The notes beneath the pieces were generated by a model. The model was not told the DNA's origin and ran no database searches. It worked only from the letters and a program-made list of their open reading frames with translations. Position numbers and translations under genes: made by a program. A stretch of DNA of 64,000 nt from Acanthacorydalis orientalis (lineage: Eukaryota; Arthropoda; Insecta; Megaloptera; Corydalidae): positions 13,230,255 through 13,294,254 of the forward strand of contig CM068317.1 of the NCBI GenBank assembly GCA_034766995.1. Reading direction: 5' to 3'. The number at the start of each line of letters is the position of its first letter. Position 1 is the stretch's first letter. This document shows positions 38,289-51,499 of this stretch, piece after piece.

Positions 38289-38726
38289 ATTTCAACGTTT
38301 GAGCGAAGAAATCAAGCAAAAACGGCCGCATTTGGCTAAGAAGAAAGTGTTGTTTCATCAAGACAATGCACCAGCTCACAAATCCGTTATTGCAATGGCC
38401 AAAATTCATGAATTAAAGTTTGAATTGCTACCTCATGCACCCTATTCGCCAGATTTAGCCCCCTCGGATTATTTTCTGTTCCCAAACTTGAAAAAATGGC
38501 TCACTGGTCAAAGATTTCCCAACGATGGAGAAGTGATGTCGGCAGTTAATGGGTATTTTGAGGAGCAAGACAGTTCTTATTATAAAAAGGGTATCGAACT
38601 TATTGAACATCGCTGGGAAAAGTGTATAGAGCTGAAAGGAGATTATGTTGAAAAATAAATATATTTTTTTCCAAAATTTTTGTGTTTTCTTTGTTAGGTC
38701 GGGTACTTCTGGGACCACCCTCGTAT
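38289..38726 (+). mobile_element. 5'-truncated mariner with intact 3' end
   Basis: The open frame 38299-38658 encodes the C-terminal third of an irritans-like mariner transposase: KKVLFHQDNAPAHKS with the second catalytic D, PYSPDLAPSDYFLF with the third, and a normal end ELKGDYVEK. The 3' inverted repeat is ttctgggaccaccctcg followed by TA. The 5' part is missing. Confidence 0.85.
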
Positions 38727-40330
38727 ACTTTCATTCTAATTTTCGACGTTTACTGCATGTAGTCTCTTTATTTTTATTTTAATACAGCTGTTTATTTATT
38801 TTTTAACTATTAACTAGTAGGAGGTGTTGGTATGAGGGTGAGACGTGAGCGGTAATAATTGCAGTTGTTGTTTTCTGAATTCTAACATTAATTTTTTTCA
38901 ATGAAAGTGTCATTTCATCGTTTTCATGTTAATACCATTTTAAGATGAATTTTTAGGTCAGTATTTTGTATATTAAACTAATTTTTACATAATAGGTCGA
39001 GAATATTAACAGATAAACATAAACTTTCTGACAGAAATATGTGCTTTTCTTTTTTTAAATATACTTTCATTCTAATTTTCGACGTATACTGCATTTAGTC
39101 TCTTTATTTTTATTTTAATATAGCTATTTATTTATTTTTTAACTATTAGGTTAGTGTAGAAGGTGTTGGTATGAGGGTGAGACGTGAGCGGTATTAATAG
39201 CAGTTTTTGTTTTCTGAATTTTAACATTAATTTTTTTCAATGAAAGTGTCATTTCATCGTTTTCATGTTAATACCATTTTAAGATGAATTTTTCGGTCAG
39301 CATTTTGTATGTTACACTAATTTTTACATAATAGGTCAAGAATATTAGCAGATAAACATAAACTTTATGACAGAAATAGGTGCTTTTCTTTTTTTAAATA
39401 TACTTTCATTCTAATTTTCTACGTTTGCTGCATTTAGTCTCTTTATTTTTATTTTAACACAAATATTTATTTATTTTTTAATTACTAGGTTAGTAGGAGG
39501 TGTGAGTATGATAGTGAGATGTGTGCGATAATAATTTTGATTTCGTTTTCTGAATTCTAACATTAATTTTTTTTCAGTGAAAGTGTCATTTTATCGTTTT
39601 CATGCTAATATCATTTTAAGATGAATTTTTCGGTCAGTATTTTGTATGTTAAACTATTTTTTACATAATAGGTCGAGAATGTTAGCAGATAAACAACTTT
39701 ATGACAGAAGTATGTGCTTTTCTCTTTTTAAATATACGTTCATTCTAATTTTCGACGTTTACAGCATTTAGCTTCTGTATTTTTATTTTAATACAACTGT
39801 TTATTTATTTTTTAACTATTAGGTTATTAGGAGGTGTGGGTATGAGAGTGAGACGTGAACGGTAATCATTGCAGTTTTTGTTTTCTGAATTCTAACATTA
39901 ATTTTCTTTCAATGAAAGTGTCACATTTCATCGTTTTCATGTTAATATCATTTTAAGATGAATTTTTCGGTCAGCTTTTTGTATGTTAAACTAATTTTTA
40001 CATAATAGGTCGAGAATGTTAGCAAATAAACATAAACTTTATGACAGAAATATGTGCTTTTCTTTTTTTAAATAAACTTTCATTCTAATTTTCGACGTTT
40101 ACTGCATTTAGTCTCTTTATTTTTATTTTAATACAGCTGTTTATTTATTTTTTAACTATTTGGTTGTTAGAATATGTGGGTATGAGAGTGAGATGTGTGC
40201 GATAATAATTGTGGTTTTTGTTTTCTGAATCCTAACTTTTTTTCAATTAAAGTATCATTTCATCGTGTTCATGTTAATATCATTTTAAAGTGCACTTTTC
40301 GGTTTGTATTTTGGAAACATTGACTTTGGT
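38727..40330. repeat. Tandem array, ~337-bp units
   Basis: Each unit holds ttttctgaattctaacatta, tcatttcatcgttttcatgt, ttttacataataggtcgaga, ttctaattttcgacgtttac and ggtatgagagtgagacgtga in the same order. Divergence between units is modest. The last unit merges into the true mariner leader and coding start. Confidence 0.85.
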
Positions 40331-40739
40331 TCTATTATTAATTTTGCTGTAAATTGTGCTTTTGAATGAAAGATGGAAAATAATTAAATAAGAGAAAATT
40401 TTTTGTATAAGTTCAAAACGGGTGGTAAACGAACATAAACTGCTCGGAAACTAATCCATACTTTTGATGTGGGTATTGTTAAAGAAAGTACGCTGCAATG
40501 GTGGTTCCAAAAATTTCGTTCTGGGAACGAGAGCTTTGAAAATGAAAAAAGCCACACGCGTTTTTCTTCAGTTTACATAGAGCATCTGAAAGCGTTAGTT
40601 GAATCAAAACCAGTGAAATTTTCAGTACTGGCAGACATGCTTAATAGTTTTATAAGTAAATCGGCTCTGCAAATAATAGTATTTATAATAAAAATAAGCG
40701 TTTCAAATCATACAATAATTTGAAAAGCTTATCAAAAAT

Positions 40740-41236
40740 TCAGATATTCAATACTTTTTCATAAACAAGCCATCTCGAATTTTCATAAAGATAGAGAATT
40801 ACTACAATCGAGATGCGAATTCTGTCAGAACATCTATAAAAGTTATAGGAAACAGTGTAAATTATTCAGTCAAATAAATCAGTGTATTTACAGATAAAAC
40901 GCTCAGCTTTATGGGGAAAAATCGGAAGAGATTTGGATTATAAATTCACAATATAAGAGATCAAAGAAACACCACAAATGTCCTGATTATTGTTTAAAAA
41001 AGAAAAAACATGAAAGTAAAAATACTAAAATTTTCAAAAAATATGTATAGGAAAAAAATTAGAGAAGAAACTCTTCTTGAGCAAAAACATATTGTGTCTC
41101 AGGAATAATTCATTTTTAAATGAACTACTCAAGAATAGTTAATTTAAAAAAAAAGAATCAATTAAAATGTACATTTAAGTGTGTTTCATTTAACCTGTCC
41201 GTGAACTTTTTAACAGATCTTGTAAAAATATACACC

Positions 41237-41300
<64 letters not shown>

Positions 41301-41301
41301 A

Positions 41302-41333
<32 letters not shown>

Positions 41334-41945
41334 GTATACATATAAAAAATATATGTTTCAAATGATACAGATGTTCAAATTTAATCGAACTGTTATTTAT
41401 TGAAAACCCGTCTGTCCATTTGATTACTCATATGTTCATTTATGAAAAAAAAAACGTTTCATTCGGAAACAATAAAATGTTCGCATTCGCTCATTCCATA
41501 TTTCTAAAAACACAGAATTGAAAAATGTTCTCATCAATTACAGAAAAAATTGTAAATAACAAAAAAGAGGCAAAAAACATACAAACAAACAAATGAACAG
41601 AATGTTTTTTCAATTGAGAAAAACGAAAGACCGAGCGACGCATCCATCTATTATACAATTAAGCCGTCATTCTTCAATATGAGAATTAAATTGTGAGTTA
41701 GACAGGCCAATTATCCAATTTTATATGCATAGGTCAATTTGACATGATGTCTTTATAAATACACCAGGTCGATGATTGTGTGTTCACCAGTTTATTTCCT
41801 TTGGAAAATATTGAACCTGGCGGGCGACGTTGTATTGTGAACGGATTTCGTGTTCCAGATATTTTGATTTTTCTCTTTTTTTTGTTTCAATCGATTCAAT
41901 ACAATCCTAATTAATGAAGAATTAGCACGAACAAGTTTTTCTTGC

Positions 41946-42008
<63 letters not shown>
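40740..42008. other. Unassigned stretch
   Basis: No protein match was recognised. It holds (TA)n with (GT)n at 41240-41330 and (TA)n at 41945-42008, which ends at the next mariner. Confidence 0.5.
41945..42008. repeat. Microsatellite (TA)n
   Basis: Abuts the left end of irritans mariner copy 2. Confidence 0.96.
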
Positions 42009-42009
<1 letters not shown>

Positions 42010-43299
42010 CAAGTGGGCTGAAAAGTTCGTAGGCTGACACATAAATGGCGCTACTAGTATCAAATCAATATGATTTTTAGTTAGCCCTAACCTTCAAAAG
42101 ACGCGTGTATAAATTTGACAGCTGTTGCACTATTAGTATCTGAGTTGTAGCATTTTTAGTGAAAGAACTTTTGTTACCTTGAAAAAATGGATAAAAAGGA
42201 ATTTCGTGTGTTAATAAAGCATTGCTTTTTGGCGAAAAAAAGTACTGTTGAAACCAAGGCTTGGCTTAATAAACATTATTCGGACTCTGCACCAGGAAAA
42301 TCAACCGTAGAGAAGTGGTTTGCTAAATTTAAACGAGGCGAAATGAGCACCGAGGACGATGCACGCAGTGGACGCCCCAAAGAGGCTGTTACCGACGAAA
42401 ACATCAAAAAAGTCCACAAAATGATTTTTGATAACCGTAAAGTGAAGTTGATTGAGATAGCTGAGACCCTAAAGATATCAAAGGAACGTGTTGGTCATAT
42501 CGTGCATGAATATTTGGATATGCGAAAGCTCTGTTCAAAGTGGGTGCCGCGCGAGCTCACAATCGACCAAAAACAACAACGAATCGATGATTCTAAGGAG
42601 TGTTTGGAGCTGTTCAATCGTAATAAATCCGGATTTTTGCGTCGATATGTGACGATGGATGAAACATGGCTCCATCATTTCACACTGGAGTCCAATCGAC
42701 AGTCAGCCGAGTGGACTGCACGTGATGAACCGACTCCAAAGCGTGGAAAGACGCAAAAGTCGGCTGGCAAGGTTCTGGCATCAGTATTCTGGGATACTCA
42801 TGGTATAATATTCATTGACTATCTTAAAAAGGGAAAAACCATAAACAGCGACTATTACGTAGAGTTATTGGAGCGTTTAAAAGACGAAATCGCGAAAAAG
42901 CGGCTTCATTTGAAGAAGAAGAAAGTGCTGTTTCATCAAGATAATGCACCGTGTCACAAATCAATGAAATCGATGGCGAAATTGCAAGAATTGGGCTTCG
43001 AATTGCTTCCGCATCCACCGTACTCTCCAGATCTGGCCCCCAGCGACTTTTTTATGTTCTCAGACCTCAAGAGGATGCTCGCTGGACGGAAATTTTGCTC
43101 CGATGAAGAGTTAATCGCCGAAACTGAAGCCTAACTAAAGTTCTTTCACTAAAAATGCTATAACTCAGATACTAATAGTGCAACAGCTGTCAAATTTATA
43201 CACGCGTCTTTTGAAGGTTAGGGCTAACTAAAAATCATATGGATTTGATACTAGTAGTGCCATTTATGTGTTAGCCTACGACCTTTTCAGCCCACCTGT
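42009..43299 (+). mobile_element. Irritans-type mariner (family C, copy 2) with ~165-bp inverted ends
   Basis: 1291 bp between TA sites, flanked by (TA)n on both sides. The left leader (42009-42172) recurs in reverse complement at 43134-43299, with only a few mismatches, so the element has inverted ends of about 165 bp instead of the usual ~30. The normal 3' end and the last ~33 codons of the transposase are absent. Confidence 0.92.
42187..43134 (+). CDS. Irritans mariner transposase, C-terminally truncated, triad intact
   Basis: 315 codons, uninterrupted, from MDKKEFRVLIKHCFLAKKST. Both HTH domains are present (GKSTVEKWFAKFKRGEM; ISKERVGHIVHEYLDMRK), then the linker WVPRELTIDQ. The catalytic residues are all there: D in TMDETWLHHF, D in LFHQDNAPCHKS, and D in PDLAPSDFFMF, with 34 residues between the last two. 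The usual family length is about 345-348. The stop TAA lies exactly at the junction with the inverted leader copy, right after IAETEA. Whether it is active without its C-terminus cannot be told from sequence. Confidence 0.85.
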   Translation: MDKKEFRVLIKHCFLAKKSTVETKAWLNKHYSDSAPGKSTVEKWFAKFKRGEMSTEDDARSGRPKEAVTDENIKKVHKMIFDNRKVKLIEIAETLKISKERVGHIVHEYLDMRKLCSKWVPRELTIDQKQQRIDDSKECLELFNRNKSGFLRRYVTMDETWLHHFTLESNRQSAEWTARDEPTPKRGKTQKSAGKVLASVFWDTHGIIFIDYLKKGKTINSDYYVELLERLKDEIAKKRLHLKKKKVLFHQDNAPCHKSMKSMAKLQELGFELLPHPPYSPDLAPSDFFMFSDLKRMLAGRKFCSDEELIAETEA

Positions 43300-43320
43300 T
43301 ATATATACATATGTATATAC

Positions 43321-43352
<32 letters not shown>

Positions 43353-43402
43353 CTATATCTATATATATATATATATACATATATATATAAATATATATAT
43401 AT

Positions 43403-43491
<89 letters not shown>

Positions 43492-43500
43492 TATATACGC
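43300..43500. repeat. Microsatellite (TA)n, imperfect
   Basis: About 200 bp abutting the right end of irritans mariner copy 2; includes (CA)n and (TATC)n steps. Confidence 0.95.
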
Positions 43501-43926
43501 ACACTTAAATTTATATGATTTAATCATTGAGATAATTTGAATATGTTAATATGCGTACAATATTAATGACCAATAAAAACATACGATAAACATGTTTATT
43601 AAACATGTATCGTTTTAATTGCCATTCGTTTCTGTTTGAAATAATAATTATAACACGAGCACTGACGTACTGATTACTTATTTAAGTAATGTTCGTGCAA
43701 ATGTTAATTTATAATCAGGTGCAACCGTTTCAAAAGCGTCGAGATAAACAGTTCGCTTTATTGTCATTTGAAAGACTCCATAATTGCTCGATATTAAAAA
43801 AAGAAATGAATATATTTATATTATTCATTCCATTAGATCGATTGGAAAATGATTCCGGTTTTTGTTTTTCGAATTCTGACCACAATTTTTTTCAATTAAA
43901 GTGTGTACTATACACTAACTTCTTCT

Positions 43927-45165
43927 TAACACTAGACTTACGGAACCCGTCAATTTGACGGGTTTCTGATTTCATGCTTAAAAATTCCGAACACGTAAAT
44001 ATTATTTTTTAGTTATTATGTATTGGTTTTTAATGATATAATGTAGTGAGTATATATCTCCACTCATTTTATCCGAAAGACCTATATTTTATTATTTCCA
44101 TATGCTGTATACCTATTTTTACGAAAATCCCTCAAATTGACCGGTTACTTAATTTACAATCAATCGTTTCAATTGTTGCAGAATAAAAAATTAAATTAAA
44201 GTGAGTATGAAAAAACATAAACGAAACAAATAACGACTGTTTAGCAGCGAGTACGTAAACGAACAGCTTTAAACTATTTATTTACAAAAAGAGCAAATTT
44301 TATCATATCTCGAATGATCATTTCAACTGTGCAGTTTTCAGAGAAAGGATGTGATATTTGGAAATTTAGTGAGGCTGAACTTGTTATTCATAATACAATT
44401 AGAGCAAAGCTAGTGATCATTTCAAAAGTGAATTTTGCAGAAAAGGAAGTGGAGTTTATTTACTAGACAAAGATTTGAATTTTTCTAGGTAGTTTGAAAA
44501 TCTATCCATAAAGAAATATTTTCTTACATTTATGTTCTGCCTACTTGGCTAGGTATTATGGATAAGTCTAGAAAAGATATTGAATTGATAAAAGAACTAT
44601 CCAGTATAGATGAAGACCTATCTGGATCGGATTCTGATGCGTGTTACCGAACTATGCGAAAGCGAGGAAGAAATTAGTAACGTGAACAACAAAACTGAAG
44701 ATTCTGACGACCATGATGATGAAAATCTTCGTAACATATGTCGCAAAAGAAAGAGATGCGTATTATTTCAGATCCTGTGAGCGAAAGTGATAAGAAGCTG
44801 ATGATAACTGTAGTAATGAAGACAATTCGATCGAACGTTCTCTTGATGAAACTTTACGGAAATTATTAAAAGAAGGTGGAGGTTGTGGTAGATTACTAGC
44901 TTATAGTATATTCAAAGATATACCAGGACCAACTGCGTACCCAAAAAATATATTATGCTTGGCAATGTAAGTAGCGCATTTGAACTGATAATTGATGAAG
45001 GTATGATTGAATATACCAAAATATGTACTGAAATGGAGGAGCATAAAGTTTTAGAAAAAGATTCGGTGGTTACAAAGTCACAATTACTAGCTTTTCTAGC
45101 GATCTTGTATGTCCGAGTGAAAAAATCATTTTCTGAAATAAAATTGTAAAAATTTAAAAATGAGC
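43927..45165 (+). mobile_element. piggyBac-like element remnant
   Basis: A TTAA at 43927-43930 is followed by cactagacttacgg and a subterminal palindrome aacccgtcaatttgacgggt, as at piggyBac ends. A gene follows in broken frames: MDKSRKDIELIKELSSIDED at 44560, an acidic region, then PTAYPKNI-type sequence and SSAFELIIDEGMIEYTKICT with FLAILYVRV. This is the start of the piggyBac transposase domain. The 3' end was not found. Confidence 0.72.
44955..45149 (+). pseudogene. piggyBac transposase fragment
   Basis: 64 codons with LGNVSSAFELIIDEGMIEYT, then SQLLAFLAILYVR, matching the start of the DDE_Tnp_1_7-type domain. None of the three catalytic aspartates are present and the frame stops after SFSEIKL. 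Confidence 0.7.
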
Positions 45166-45284
45166 GTTGTTGAAAGAAAATTGCAAGAGAACGTTATTTC
45201 ATCTTTATTTAAATATTTTTTTAATAAAATGCATTGAAAGCATTAAATAATTATTCAGGTGAAGAAAAAAAACAACACGAATTG

Positions 45285-45358
45285 AGTGAGACTCGAACCT
45301 GACACGTTACACACTCCATCCCTACGCGATACCGTATAGCTAGTTAAAATAAAAGAAT
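45285..45358 (-). repeat. tRNA-like segment, possible SINE head
   Basis: On the minus strand caggttcgagtctcactc matches a Pol III B-box, with a tRNA-like stretch upstream (gtatcgcgtagggatggagt). No clean cloverleaf was found. Confidence 0.3.
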
Positions 45359-45737
45359 TAATTCCTCTTATAAGATGTAGAAACGTTGGAGCCTTTTTTC
45401 TCAAAAATGGCTGGATAGTGCGAGCTAACACGTCACTATATTAATACCTTTGAGGTACTCTACCACTACATGAAGTTTGGTCCCAAAGTCAATTTCCGAG
45501 GTCATATCCTCCCCTTGTTGGACTCTTAAATTGTATCTCAGAGTTCACTTTCGGTTTCGTTGGGTTCCGGTCTTCCCTCCGATGCAGTCTTACATGCTTC
45601 CTCCACCCCATTATCCTGGTCTACTTTCCCCTCTTTGACTACTTTTCCTTTCCACCAATCGTACCTGCACCTTTTCTTCTCTACATATGATTTGTTATCC
45701 CTCAGTTTGGCTTGTTTATTCTCATTTCTTGCTTCTA

Positions 45738-46118
45738 TTAATAAGAGAAGTAGTTTTTTTCCTTTCTTCCGCTAATTTCACTGAGAAGTCTTCCCAGACT
45801 TTGATACTCCGATCCTTTAGCTGATAACAGTTTTTTTAACAAACTTAATTTGTTATTATAAGCAACGAATTTTATCAGTATCGGATTATTGTCTCTTATA
45901 CAATTTAGCATATATGCTTGTTCTGTATCGTTTATGTTAATGTCGACACCTACCGTATTATAGGAAAATTCAAGTACATGTTGCTCTAAGTTAGTACTGT
46001 TATGATCAGTAATACCTTGTATCACAATATTATTTCTTTTTATTTTATTCAGTAAATAGCCTATAAAATTTTCGTGTTTTTCGTTTATAATCTCCAGATC
46101 TTGACTTCTATGTTGCAT
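45738..46118 (-). pseudogene. Non-LTR retrotransposon ORF1-like fragment
   Basis: 126 codons: KIKRNNIVIQGI, then DNNPILIKFVAYNNKLSLLK and KLLSAKG. An R-x-N-N-I-V-I-x-G-I strand followed by P-I-x-x-K-F is typical of the RNA-binding domain of L1-like and related insect ORF1 proteins. A low-complexity, GC-richer continuation runs down to about 45450 without a clear frame. The family is not certain. Confidence 0.45.
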
Positions 46119-46267
46119 ATTTCATTGATGTCTTTTTTCGATTTTAATATTTTATTTTTCAAAACCCTTAAATCTATTTTGATTCCTTTTATGCCTTTTT
46201 ACACCTCCTTTAGCATTTCTATCTATCTACCTATCTATATCTATATACGATTATATATGATTCTATA

Positions 46268-46403
46268 TCATCATCTTCAGCCACTGTTAATCCACTGCTG
46301 GATAAAGGCCTCTTCCATGATTTTCTATTTTGTTCGATTCAGTGCCTCTCTTTTCCACAGTTTTCCAAAAAAGTTTTTAATATCCTTATCCCATCTGTTC
46401 ATT

Positions 46404-46407
<4 letters not shown>
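46268..46407 (-). mobile_element. RTE 3' fragment, copy 3
   Basis: Reverse complement of the RTE 3' end: ccactgctggataaaggcct and ttatcccatctgttcattgg match the copies at 30727 and 52012. (TA)n follows at 46408. Confidence 0.85.
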
Positions 46408-46452
<45 letters not shown>

Positions 46453-46597
46453 CATATTTCAAATTTCACTCAATAATTTATTACTCAATATGTGATAACT
46501 TCAATTTATGAAATACGTTGTTTTGGGATAATAAATCAACTGCCACCAAATACGTTAAATCTAAAGATTTTTTTATTTATATCTCTGAATGTGTCTA

Positions 46598-46648
<51 letters not shown>

Positions 46649-47124
46649 GAGAGAGAGAGAGAGATTTCACTATAATATGTACATTTATTTCGTATATTTC
46701 TGTGTTGATGAAAACATGAAAAATATGTAGAAAATAAATTGACCATATTTATAAAATAAGGTTTACATGCATAAGAAAAGACAGTTATATCGAAAACAAC
46801 AGAATTTACTGTATAATATAGTAAATAAAAAGGCTTTTCAATAAGTTAAGCCACCATTACTATTATTTACAATATGGTTTATTGAAAAAGTATAAATAAC
46901 TGCAGTACAGCAATGCTGGATTAAGTGTATGAATTGTACTTCCTGTACACTGTACAAAAAAATATAGAAAAATAAACAATTATTTTAGAACACTCGTTTC
47001 TGTCTTATTTTTCGGAAATTGAAGACAGTGCAAGGAAAGAAATTTTACTTTGAAACTATATAGGTGATTCAATTTTGCTTCCACATGAAAGTATTAAAAA
47101 AATCATGTTATTTTTTATTTCGTA

Positions 47125-47519
47125 TTAGGTTGGTAGAAAAATAATTGCGGTTTATGGCCTTCAAATTCATATACATTTACAGCTCTTTTGATTTTCCTAG
47201 CTGTTTTAAGTGGGTGTTGGATAACTAACATCTAACTTTTGTGCAAGCTCTCGAATTGTTGTGCGTGGTTTTGAGTCAACTAATGCTTTCAGTTGGTCGT
47301 TATGAACTAAAGAAGGAAACGACCTTCTTCAGTTCATAACGAATAAGTGAAGGCATTAGTTGAATCAGAACCACGTACAAAAATTAGGGAGCTTGCACAA
47401 AACTTAGGCGTCAGACATCCAACAGTTCTGGACCACTTAAAACAGGAAAATCAAAAAAGCTTTAAAAAATGGGTGCCGCGCAAACTAACTAAACCGCAAT
47501 TATTTTTCTACCAGCCTAA
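47125..47519. mobile_element. Foldback mariner derivative (family E)
   Basis: 395 bp between TA sites with ends ttaggttggtagaaaaataa and, on the minus strand, ttaggctggtagaaaaataa. The two halves are inverted copies of each other around about 47322: both contain the HTH segment VRHPTVLDHLKQ-type and LVESEPRTKIRELAQ-type sequence, once on each strand. The result is a long hairpin with no complete gene. Confidence 0.85.
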
Positions 47520-47837
47520 TATTAATAAACACCTTTTCTTTTTCAGTAAAAAAAATTATTTTTATTATAATTAACTTAAAATACTGAAAATCGTTTCGTT
47601 TCACTCAAGTTTTTGCATTCAACTGTGCTCGAGTCTGAAAATATTAAAATAATGTCTTAAAATTAAATTGAAATACAATTTTGGTTTACAGATTTTTCTT
47701 TGGAATTTTAACAACTTGATAGAATTGGATATGGAATTCGAATTAAATTGAAAACCATTTTTCCAGCTTTCGCATAAGGTTTATCTGAATAAATTATACT
47801 GGTAGAGAAATTGAATTTCCAAAAATTAATATTTCAT

Positions 47838-48029
47838 TCGCCCTAAACCATAAAAATTTTCAAAAATCATCCACAGAGAATTAAGCTATAAAAAATGCTA
47901 TTTTCTATAGTTTAGCGCTAATGATGATAGTGTTGTAATCATCGAAATGCATATAACCAGTAATCAAAAATTATCAATAATAAATTATTAAAATTTTGTG
48001 ATTCCCAAACAATTCTTTTCGATTTCTTC

Positions 48030-48030
<1 letters not shown>
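47838..48030. repeat. MITE family M, degraded copy
   Basis: cattcgccctaaaccataaa on the left, cgaaatgcatataaccagta in the core and aaattttgtgattcccaaac on the right follow the family layout. Confidence 0.45.
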
Positions 48031-48076
<46 letters not shown>

Positions 48077-48574
48077 AGTGAAAAATTTGTTTGCGAAAGA
48101 AAATCTAGATATATTGTAAAAAAATTAAAATATGAGCTTTTTATTGTAACACTACGAATAAAAATCTAATTTATTTTCAAAATATACTCGATCTGATTTT
48201 TATTGCTTCTGAAAGGTTTCATTTGGTTATTGCCTTTGAGAAAAAGTATTGATCATTACTTCTGAGAGTAGTAAAACAATCACACTCGCATTAAATACAT
48301 TAGCGGACGAGCGGCACAACTGTGCTGGCTGTTCGATATTTTCTATTTACTGGAAAAAAAACTGTAATTATCTTTTCAACTGAATTTTGTTAAGTCACTG
48401 TAGTCTTATTCCTTCACGATTAGTTTCGACTGATGAGACATCTTTTATTGTTATCTATTAGGTGAACGAATTAATTTAGTTCCTTTACAGTCAATTATTC
48501 ACAATTCAGTTTTAAATTAAAATATTTTTTCGTTGTATTAGGATTTTGAACTACCAACCTTAACATTAAAAAAC

Positions 48575-48576
<2 letters not shown>

Positions 48577-48628
<52 letters not shown>
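48577..48628. repeat. Microsatellite (TA)n
   Basis: Abuts the left end of the cecropia-type mariner. Confidence 0.95.
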
Positions 48629-50146
<1,518 letters not shown>

Positions 50147-50795
50147 ATTCGATTATTATATTTAACATATGATGAAAATATTAAATGATATTTTTACTAT
50201 AAACGAAAAGCTTTATATTAGCTATCATTTCATTTTTTTTTTTATTTAAAAAAAATAAAATTATTAAAAATTTCCATTAAAAAGTCGTTCTGAATTAAAA
50301 TATTAAATTTCTTAAGGTATATAAGCATAGTACACTTACTATATATCATACTGAAACTGTATATATATATATATATATATATACGGCTATATTTTATTCA
50401 GAGCATATTTTTCTTATTGAAAAAAATCACACGAACAGTACTCGAACTTTACGTGCGTGTGTTATTTAATAAGTACAATATTTCTATTTTTAATAATTCG
50501 ATACCAGATATTCCCGTTTGTCGCCAATATATATCAGCAAATTTATTTCTTCGAAAATGAAAATATCTAGACGTTATAAGTAGAGGCAATCGTATTCATT
50601 AAGGGCACGGACCATGTAATGAAATTCTCTTACCAATTTCATTCGTTTTTTTCTATAACTGCCCTTTTAATATTTCTTTACATTTATCCCTCTCAACACA
50701 GTACAGTAATCCTTTGCGCAGGATTAAATGTCTAGATTGTTTCATATATTTATCATTTCATTCTTGTTAGAAGTAAGCAAAGAAATATTACTGAT

Positions 50796-50839
<44 letters not shown>

Positions 50840-50864
50840 CAGTGATGAAAATATATCTTTATAT

Positions 50865-51499
50865 CCAAGAAAACGGATAATAACGATAATACTGTAACGT
50901 CTTCTGATGAAAGTAGTGATGAAGTTGAAGAAGATAATGAAGATGCGGTTTTACATAAAAGGACACAAAAAAGAATATCAGTAATTTCGACATTCCCTGA
51001 TGAAAGTAGTAATGAGGATGAAGAAGGTGATAAACCCGATAGAGAAAATAAAAATTCAAATTAGAGATGGAGAGCGAGCACCATTTAAATTTATTGCTCA
51101 TCCTGACACAAATTTCACTATTCCCCATTCTTCAAAAATCAAATGTGTGTCCTATATGAAAAATTTTTAGATTATGACTTACTAAACCTAATAGTGAAGT
51201 AAACTAATTTACATGCTGAGCAATATTCAGAAAGTCGTCTGAATTTGAAGCAACATTGAAGATTAAAAAAATGGATGCCAACAAACAGTAATGAAATACG
51301 ATTTTTGAATTCCTCACCAATAAAATTTAAAAAAATTCACAGAAACAAGCAAACAAATTTATCATTTTGTTATAATTTAACTCAATCTTACAGTAAGTGC
51401 ATTTACTGTGTTTTCATCGAGAAAACTCGTCATCGCCTGCAAATAATTAAGCACACTAATGTACAATCTCAAAGTAAAACAAAACGATTAAGGGATTAA
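50865..51499 (+). mobile_element. piggyBac-like deletion derivative, copy 1
   Basis: An acidic stretch (VTSSDESSDEVEEDNEDAVL) is followed by LDYDLLNLIVK and TNLHAEQYSESRLNLKQH, as at the start of piggyBac transposases. After RLKKWMPTNSNEIRF it jumps straight to a cysteine-bearing end (SKCIYCVFIEKTRHRL). The catalytic domain is missing. The same junction occurs at 53226. Confidence 0.55.

Larger units (their letters stand above)
37944..40720 (+). mobile_element. Mariner (family E) with leader expanded into a tandem array
   Basis: It starts with a family E end (ttggtaggaaaataattgca) and ends with a mariner N-terminal coding part (GIVKESTLQWWFQKFRSGNE, ALVESKPV). Between them the 5' leader is repeated about five to six times with a period of 335-339 bp; repeat starts (aacattaattttttt) are at 37981, 38884, 39223, 39559 and 39894, with a diverged one at 40233. 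A different mariner fragment (38289-38726) interrupts the first unit. Confidence 0.8.

Noticed and set aside
45560..45775. 71-codon frame on the plus strand (MGSGLPSDAVLHASSTP)
   Set aside because: It is antisense to the probable non-LTR ORF1 region and shows no domain.
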